From: Rhizobium sp. RU36D
GTDB lineage: Bacteria > Pseudomonadota > Alphaproteobacteria > Rhizobiales > Rhizobiaceae
Direction: 5' to 3'
Assembly: GCF_900176345.1 (NCBI RefSeq)
Contig: NZ_FWXU01000024.1
Location: 28,441-92,440 of the forward strand
DNA: 64,000 nucleotides
Part shown: one piece after another, positions 59,197 to 64,000 of the stretch
How the letters are laid out: each line of letters starts with the position of its first letter
Numbering within the stretch: the stretch's first letter is position 1
Made by a program: the position numbers and the translations under genes
Notes under the pieces: generated by a model
What the model was told of the DNA's origin: nothing
What the model saw: the letters and a program-made list of their open reading frames with translations, nothing else
Databases searched by the model: none

Positions 59197-59583
59197 TTAT
59201 CGTTCAGCCCCATGCCCGGGCTGCCCGCGCTCTTGATGGGCAACAGAAGAAGTCGGGCTCATCAAGACCTCGTCGGGAAGCGCATCTCCCCAGTCTTTCA
59301 TGGCATAAAGGATGTCATGCAAGGAATGACCCAACTCGGTCAGTTCGTAGACGACACGGGGAGGGGTTTCTGCATATGCCATACGCGTCACCAAGCCGTG
59401 TTCTTCAAAACGCCTCAGGCGATGAGTCAACGTATGCGCGCTGATGCCTGGCAGCATGCCACGCAACTCGGTGAAGCGCCGCGGCCCTCCTAAAAGTTCA
59501 CGGACGATCAATGTTGCCCAGGGACCATCGAGAAGCAGCAGAAATCGCTCAACCCCGCAGCATGGCAGTTTTTTTGCCGTCAT
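59197..59583 (-). CDS. HxlR-family transcriptional regulator
   Basis: This 128-residue winged helix protein starts MTAKKLPCCGVERFLLLLDGPWATLIVRELLGGPRRFTELRGMLPGISAHTLTHRLRRFEEHGLVTRMAYAETPPRVVYELTELGHSLHDILYAMKDWG. The paired cysteines CC near residue 8 are in the redox-sensing position of HxlR/YodB-type regulators. It is divergent from the NmrA-like gene, which it probably controls. It starts at ATG 59583; a TTG at 59598 is also in frame. The C-terminal tail is Gln/Arg rich and not conserved. Confidence 0.9.
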   Translation of the reverse strand: MTAKKLPCCGVERFLLLLDGPWATLIVRELLGGPRRFTELRGMLPGISAHTLTHRLRRFEEHGLVTRMAYAETPPRVVYELTELGHSLHDILYAMKDWGDALPDEVLMSPTSSVAHQERGQPGHGAER

Positions 59584-59600
59584 CGAATTTTCTTCCAATA

Positions 59601-59632
59601 GTGCATTTGACGTAACTGATGCACATAATGCA
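59601..59632. promoter_or_regulatory. HxlR operator candidate
   Basis: GTGCAT (59601-59606) and ATGCAC (59619-59624) form a dyad with 12-base spacing, and TGCA-cataa-TGCA (59620-59632) repeats the half site. The cluster lies between the divergent HxlR and NmrA-like genes, where an HxlR-type dimer would control both. Confidence 0.6.
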
Positions 59633-59670
59633 CCAATAGCCTCCTACCTGCAACGGCAATGGAGCAAACA

Positions 59671-60528
59671 ATGTCATTCATCATTCATGGCGCGACTGGA
59701 GCACAAGGTGGTCCGCTCTTTGATCTTCTGCGATCTAAAGGGAAAACCGTGCTTGCTGCGGTCCGAGATCCCGCCAAGGCCAGCGCAAAGCCCAGCATCA
59801 CGGTCGATAACAGTTCAGTGGGCTCATTGGTTGAGGCCTACACCGGATCGGATGGGATCTTCTTCCATCTCCCGCAGGCCCCGGAATCTCAACGCATCGA
59901 GTATGCGCGTAATTTTCTCGAAGCCGTCACCCAAGCCAAGCCCAAGCGCGTCGTCATTTCGACCAGCGGCGCGGTCATCGATCAGGCCGGATCGGCGGTT
60001 CAGGTGCCTGATGACAGCGCCATGGGAATGCTTGTGCGCGGTATTGCCGAAAGCCAGATATCTTACGCTATTGTGGCCCCGAGGCTCTACCTGGAGAATC
60101 TGCTCCTGCCCATGGTTGTACGCGGCGTAAAGCAGGACGGCGTTCTCTTGTATCCGATCCGTGCCGATCTCAAGGTATCCTGGAGTTCCCACTTGGACAT
60201 CGCAGACGTTGCCGAGAGATTGCTGACGGATCATGGGGTCACCGGCATCGTCGGCGTGGGCCAATTGCCGGGGATGCAAGGTGCCGCACTGGCTGACGGG
60301 TTTGCGGCCCACTTCAATCGGCGTGTTCAATTTGAGCCACAGTCTCCGGAGGACTTCCGTAAACTACTGGAACCCGTGTTCGGCCCCGTCGCTGCCAACG
60401 TCGCCGCCTTCTATCAAGCGCTAGCGACGCTCGATGAAAACGTAATTGCTGAACAGACAAGTGCGCAGCGGCTCCTCGGCTTGGTGCCAAGAAGCGTTGA
60501 AAAGTGGCTGGCTGACATTTCCGCTTGA
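59671..60528 (+). CDS. NmrA-like NAD(P)-binding oxidoreductase
   Basis: The protein has 285 residues starting MSFIIHGATGAQGGPLFDLLRSKGKTVLAAVRDPAKASAKPSI. The Rossmann motif GATGAQGGP is the atypical SDR (NmrA/QOR2) form. FHLPQAPESQRIEYARNFLEAVTQAKPKRVVISTSGAVIDQAGS follows. GGAG precedes ATG 59671; an upstream in-frame ATG at 59659 lacks this spacing. Such proteins sense or reduce quinones or other oxidised substrates. The divergent HxlR regulator supports a response to a reactive compound. A terminator follows. Confidence 0.88.
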   Translation: MSFIIHGATGAQGGPLFDLLRSKGKTVLAAVRDPAKASAKPSITVDNSSVGSLVEAYTGSDGIFFHLPQAPESQRIEYARNFLEAVTQAKPKRVVISTSGAVIDQAGSAVQVPDDSAMGMLVRGIAESQISYAIVAPRLYLENLLLPMVVRGVKQDGVLLYPIRADLKVSWSSHLDIADVAERLLTDHGVTGIVGVGQLPGMQGAALADGFAAHFNRRVQFEPQSPEDFRKLLEPVFGPVAANVAAFYQALATLDENVIAEQTSAQRLLGLVPRSVEKWLADISA

Positions 60529-60542
60529 CCGTCGAATTCATG

Positions 60543-60588
60543 GCAATGGCCGCCTCAGCTCCGCTCGGGGCGGCCATTGCAGCGTTTT
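60543..60588 (+). terminator. Rho-independent terminator after the NmrA-like gene
   Basis: A perfect 12-bp stem GCAATGGCCGCC / GGCGGCCATTGC with a 14-base loop is followed by AGCG and T5. It lies 15 bases after the stop of the NmrA-like gene. Confidence 0.88.
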
Positions 60589-60794
60589 TAGAAGTCGAAT
60601 GATCGATGTGGAGTGCATGTGCTGAACTGAGCCGAACACTTTGCGATAGACATTACTGTCTGCTTTCAGCGAGAGTTGCCAGCATGGGCGACGTGCGAAT
60701 TGGAAGGCGCGTAGCCGCCTGGCAGCTATATGTCCCCAATGACCGCTTCGGGCCGAATCCGGAAATCATTTCCGCTGTTGCAATGCGCGTTGGG

Positions 60795-61505
60795 TCAGTA
60801 GCTCAACCTGACCATCCGCTCATCGGGCAGCGGCCTCTGCAGTGCTTTGGCTTCAGACCACGGCGCTTTCAGCCACACCTCGACCTCCTCATCCGTGGTC
60901 AGCATCACCGGCATCGCTTTTTCATGCACGGGACCGACAACGCGATTGGGCTCCGTCGTCAGGAAGCCAAAGAGATCGGCCTTGATCAGCCCCTCCTTCA
61001 GCTTCCGCACGCTTTCCCATTGCGGCACCCATATGCCGGCGAACCAAAAGACAGGGCAGTCTGGATTGAGAGCAAACCAGGCGTTTGGTGTGCGCCCACC
61101 CTCGAGTTTGTTCGCAGGATCCGGCTCGGCGAAGCTGGTGACTGGCACCAGGCAGCGATGCTCGACACCGAGCCAGCGTGTCCAATGCTTGCTGGACGTA
61201 TTGCGCACATTCGTCGTGCCGCCGTCCGGTTCCATCTTCACTAGCGTGTCGAAATCTACCTCCCTACCCTTCGCCCGGAGCTTGTCGGCCCGTTTGGCTG
61301 CCGCCTGGTAGAGCGCCTGGGAGGAACTCGGCAGTCCCCAGCGGACATTGGTGAACTGGCGCTTGCCGTTGGCCGTGTTCCTCAGAATAGGCGCGATTTG
61401 ATCGGGATAGATCTCGTAGGACGGCATCAGGTTGACCATGTTTTCGGCGTCCTGCACCCAACGGTTTGGCCAGTCCTTCGGATTAAATCGATAGAGATTA
61501 CACAT
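60795..61505 (-). CDS. SOS response-associated peptidase (SRAP, YedK/HMCES-like)
   Basis: This 236-residue protein begins MCNLYRF at ATG 61505, so Cys2 becomes the N-terminal catalytic residue after Met removal. NVRNTSSKHWTRWLG, HRCLVPVTSFAEPD and GPVHEKAMPVMLTTDEEVEVWL carry the conserved Asn, Glu and His of the family. SRAP proteins crosslink to abasic sites in single-stranded DNA and shield them from error-prone bypass. The gene is between the mutagenesis operon and the helicase, but I see no LexA box in front of it. The longer open frame upstream is not SRAP-like. Confidence 0.93.
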   Translation of the reverse strand: MCNLYRFNPKDWPNRWVQDAENMVNLMPSYEIYPDQIAPILRNTANGKRQFTNVRWGLPSSSQALYQAAAKRADKLRAKGREVDFDTLVKMEPDGGTTNVRNTSSKHWTRWLGVEHRCLVPVTSFAEPDPANKLEGGRTPNAWFALNPDCPVFWFAGIWVPQWESVRKLKEGLIKADLFGFLTTEPNRVVGPVHEKAMPVMLTTDEEVEVWLKAPWSEAKALQRPLPDERMVRLSY

Positions 61506-61836
61506 TGATGCGTCCATCCTCCCCAGTCGAACACTCGCACCGGTTTTACACTGATGAGGCGCCGAAGGCGAATGCCCTTGAAGTTGTCGCACCGGACGGT
61601 CAGTCAGTCGGCGGAAAGAAACCCCTTCAAACGCAGCACTCGCATTGGAAGAAGCGAGCGACTTCGTGGCGCTGGAGGATTGAGGCGAAGAGCAAGGCTA
61701 GGATATATCCATCCGCGCACTCCTCGCCCCCATCCGCTCAATCTTGGTTCACAAGTCCAATCGAGATCGCTATGTTCTATTTTCGTTCCGGAAGCCGTGA
61801 ATCACTTGCCGGTCTGAAGAGCTTGCGTGGGGATCA
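61506..61836. other. Divergent gap between SRAP and helicase
   Basis: No supported gene. It holds the LexA box 61774-61788 near the helicase; the first 250 bases show no clear signal. Confidence 0.5.
61774..61788. promoter_or_regulatory. LexA box of the UvrD-like helicase
   Basis: GTTC-N7-GTTC (61774-61777, 61785-61788) in the same orientation as the gene, 48 bases before its start codon. It is the same architecture as the box in front of imuA. Confidence 0.8.
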
Positions 61837-63906
61837 ATGACATCAGCCTATCTTGAGAAACTGAACGACCGCCAGCGTGAGGCCGTCGAGCACGGCGTGA
61901 GTTTGGCCGACGCCGGGATCGGCGGCCCACTGCTGATCATCGCCGGCGCCGGTTCCGGCAAGACCAACACGCTGGCCCATCGCGTCGCCCATCTCATTGT
62001 GCACGGCGCAGATCCCCGCCGCATCCTGCTGATGACCTTCTCGCGCCGCGCCGCCTCGGAGATGGCCCGTCGGGTCGAGCGGATCTGTCGTCAGGTGCTG
62101 GGCGACAATGCCGCCATCATGACCGATGCGCTCGCCTGGTCGGGCACATTCCATGGCATTGGGGCGCGGCTACTCAGAATATATTCCGAGCAGATCGGGC
62201 TCAATGTCGATTTCACCATCCATGATCGGGAAGACAGCGCCGATCTCATGAACATCGTCCGTCATGATCTCGGCTTCTCCAAGACCCAGAACCGCTTTCC
62301 GACCAAGGGCACCTGCCTTGCGATCTATTCGCGCGTGGTCAATTCCGAGAGCAGCATCAGCGAGGTGCTGAGGTCAGCCTATCCCTGGGTGCTTGAATGG
62401 GAGAGCGAACTCAAGCAACTGTTTGCGGCTTACGTCGAGGCCAAGCAGGCGCAGAACGTCCTCGATTACGACGATCTCCTGCTCTACTGGGCGCAGATGG
62501 TTTCCGATCCCGACATCGCCGATGATGTCGGCGGTCGTTTCGATCATGTCCTGGTCGACGAATATCAGGACACCAACCGTCTTCAATCTTCCATCCTGAT
62601 GGCGCTGAAGCCTGGCGGTCGTGGTTTGACCGTGGTCGGCGATGATGCGCAATCGATCTATTCGTTCCGCGCCGCCACCATCCGCAACATCCTCGACTTC
62701 CCCGGCGCCTTCTCGCCCAAGCCCGCTGACGTCATCACGCTCGATCGCAACTATCGCTCCACCGCGCCGATCCTGGCCGCCGCCAACGGCGTCATCGACC
62801 TCGCCCGCGAGCGCTTTACCAAGAACCTCTGGACCGACAGGCAATCCGAACAGCGCCCTGTTCTGGCGACGGTAAAGGACGAGGCGGATCAGGCCGGCTA
62901 TATCGTCGAGCAGGTGCTGGCCAACCGAGAAGTCGGTGTTCCGCTCAAGCAGCAGGCTGTGCTGTTCCGGGCATCCAACCACAGCGGCCCGCTCGAAGTG
63001 GAACTGACCCGCCGCAACATTCCCTTCGTCAAGTTTGGCGGGTTGAAGTTCCTCGACAGCGCCCATGTCAAGGACCTGCTGGCGGTGCTGCGTTTTGCCC
63101 AGAACCCGCGCGACCGCGTCGCGGGCTTTCGTCTCCTGCACATGCTGCCGGGTATCGGGCCGCAGACGGCCGCCCGCATACTGGATACGATCGCCGCCGA
63201 TCCCGAACCGCTCTTGTCGCTGATGGAGTTGCCTCCACCACCGAAGAGCGGCGAGGACTGGCCGAACTTCACCACGTTGGTTTCCGCCCTACGCAAATCC
63301 GAGGCGGGCTGGCCTGCGGAGATCGGTCTGGCGCGTGCCTGGTATGAACCGCATCTCGATCGCATGCATGAGGATGCGGACACGAGGAAGGCCGATCTTG
63401 TTCAGCTCGAGCAGATCGCTTCCGGATACGCCAATCGCGAGCGCTTCCTGACTGAGCTGACGCTCGATCCGCCGGATGCCACCAGCGACCAGGCGGGTGT
63501 GCCGCTGCTTGATGAGGACTATCTGATCCTGTCGACCATCCATTCTGCCAAGGGCCAGGAGTGGCGTTCGGTCTTCATGCTCAATGTCGTCGACGGCTGC
63601 ATACCGTCAGATCTCGGAGCGGGCACGACAGCGGAACTGGAGGAAGAGCGTCGGTTGCTCTATGTCGGCATGACGCGCGCACGCGACAGCCTGCACCTGA
63701 TCACGCCGCAACGCTTCTTCACCCATGGCCAGAACGCTCAGGGCGACCGGCATGTCTACGCGTCGCGCACCCGCTTCATCCCGGCGACGTTGCTGCAGTT
63801 CTTTGAGACAACGACCTGGCCGAAGGTAAGTGCGGCTGCCAACGAGCGCAGCGCGAAACAGATCCGCATCGATGTAGGCGCGCGCATGCGCTCGATGTGG
63901 AGCTGA
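61837..63906 (+). CDS. UvrD/Rep-family DNA helicase
   Basis: This 689-residue superfamily 1A helicase shows all motifs: Q-motif LNDRQREAVEHG, I IAGAGSGKTNTLAHRV near residue 40, Ia LLMTFSRRAASEM, II VLVDEYQDTNRLQ near 245, III VVGDDAQSIYSFRAATI near 265, IV LDRNYRS near 305, V LSTIHSAKGQEWRSVFML near 565 and VI EERRLLYVGMTRARDSLHL near 600. The length is close to UvrD/PcrA. A LexA box and a weak ribosome binding site precede ATG 61837. It is likely a damage-induced repair or replication helicase, perhaps also aiding plasmid replication. Confidence 0.95.
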   Translation: MTSAYLEKLNDRQREAVEHGVSLADAGIGGPLLIIAGAGSGKTNTLAHRVAHLIVHGADPRRILLMTFSRRAASEMARRVERICRQVLGDNAAIMTDALAWSGTFHGIGARLLRIYSEQIGLNVDFTIHDREDSADLMNIVRHDLGFSKTQNRFPTKGTCLAIYSRVVNSESSISEVLRSAYPWVLEWESELKQLFAAYVEAKQAQNVLDYDDLLLYWAQMVSDPDIADDVGGRFDHVLVDEYQDTNRLQSSILMALKPGGRGLTVVGDDAQSIYSFRAATIRNILDFPGAFSPKPADVITLDRNYRSTAPILAAANGVIDLARERFTKNLWTDRQSEQRPVLATVKDEADQAGYIVEQVLANREVGVPLKQQAVLFRASNHSGPLEVELTRRNIPFVKFGGLKFLDSAHVKDLLAVLRFAQNPRDRVAGFRLLHMLPGIGPQTAARILDTIAADPEPLLSLMELPPPPKSGEDWPNFTTLVSALRKSEAGWPAEIGLARAWYEPHLDRMHEDADTRKADLVQLEQIASGYANRERFLTELTLDPPDATSDQAGVPLLDEDYLILSTIHSAKGQEWRSVFMLNVVDGCIPSDLGAGTTAELEEERRLLYVGMTRARDSLHLITPQRFFTHGQNAQGDRHVYASRTRFIPATLLQFFETTTWPKVSAAANERSAKQIRIDVGARMRSMWS

Positions 63907-63969
63907 TACCAACGAGCAATGACGCCGACTCGTGATGGGATTCCCAAATCAGAGGAATTCTGACTCATT

Positions 63970-63991
63970 ATGCCAAACGGAGGTTTGGCAT
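63970..63991 (+). promoter_or_regulatory. Hairpin covering a ribosome binding site and start codon
   Basis: ATGCCAAAC (63970-63978) and GTTTGGCAT (63983-63991) form a perfect 9-bp stem with GGAG in the loop. The stem ends in the first two bases of the ATG of a frame that continues beyond the window. Confidence 0.45.
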
Positions 63992-64000
63992 GACGAAGGC
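63990..64000 (+). CDS. Start of an unidentified reading frame
   Basis: ATG ACG AAG follows GGAGG at 7 bases. Only three codons are present, so the product cannot be named. Confidence 0.3.

Noticed and set aside
61506..61773. LexA box in front of the SRAP gene
   Set aside because: Only one GAAC half site (61531 area) occurs, with no partner at N7 spacing.
1..64000. CRISPR arrays, rRNA and tRNA genes
   Set aside because: No regularly spaced repeats and no cloverleaf or rRNA-like stretches were seen on either strand.

Overview
The window looks like part of a large conjugative plasmid, or a recently merged replicon, of a Rhizobiales alphaproteobacterium (Rhizobium, Agrobacterium, Sinorhizobium, Ochrobactrum or Shinella type). 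The evidence is a complete repABC replication and partition unit, a quorum-sensing controlled Ti/pNGR234a-style transfer system (traI-trb, traR-traM, traAFBH and traCDG around an oriT), GC-rich codon use, and alphaproteobacterial LexA boxes. No rRNA, tRNA or CRISPR was seen.

Region 1 (1-11.7 kb) is a catabolic island. It holds a branched-chain-amino-acid-type ABC transporter (livK-H-M-G-F), a zinc alcohol dehydrogenase with a glutathione S-transferase, a fused enoyl-CoA hydratase/3-hydroxyacyl-CoA dehydrogenase, a second crotonase, an enol-lactonase-like hydrolase, another hydrolase and a second GST cut by the window edge. Together they suggest uptake and beta-oxidation-like breakdown of an acid or aromatic substrate that I cannot name. 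Two promoters share an AT-rich motif, so at least two operons are probably co-regulated.

Region 2 (11.7-20.4 kb) is a graveyard. It has fragments of IS66, Tn3, IS21, IS3 and IS110 elements, a broken tyrosine recombinase, a HigBA-like toxin-antitoxin pair, a Tat-exported dioxygenase-fold protein with a ferric-reductase-like membrane protein, a decayed second repC, and long stretches with no clear gene.

Region 3 (20.5-45.3 kb) is the plasmid backbone. repA, repB and repC run leftward, with two perfect 20-bp palindromes (parS candidates) between repA and repB and a counter-transcribed RNA between repB and repC. traI and trbBCDEJKLFGHI run rightward and encode the signal synthase and the mating-pair apparatus. 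traR and traM (activator and antiactivator) are convergent. traA-F-B-H and traC-D-G diverge from an RSF1010/Ti-like oriT. A TTGTAGGATTC element lies before traI and between traA and traC, and is a candidate TraR box.

Region 4 (45.4-52.9 kb) is accessory and resembles the leading region of a conjugative plasmid. It has a WGR protein, a Phd/PemK-like module whose toxin carries a nonsense codon, two almost identical DUF736 genes in a 619-bp direct repeat that brackets a zeta-toxin module and an HU gene, an ArdC-like antirestriction protein and several small conserved proteins. Several of these genes share GC-rich leader hairpins with an ATGG-containing loop.

Region 5 (53-64 kb) carries DNA damage functions. 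The imuA-imuB-dnaE2 mutagenesis cassette and a UvrD-family helicase each have a GTTC-N7-GTTC LexA box, and an SRAP (YedK) protein lies between them. An HxlR regulator and its divergent NmrA-like oxidoreductase are also present. A new reading frame starts at the extreme right edge.
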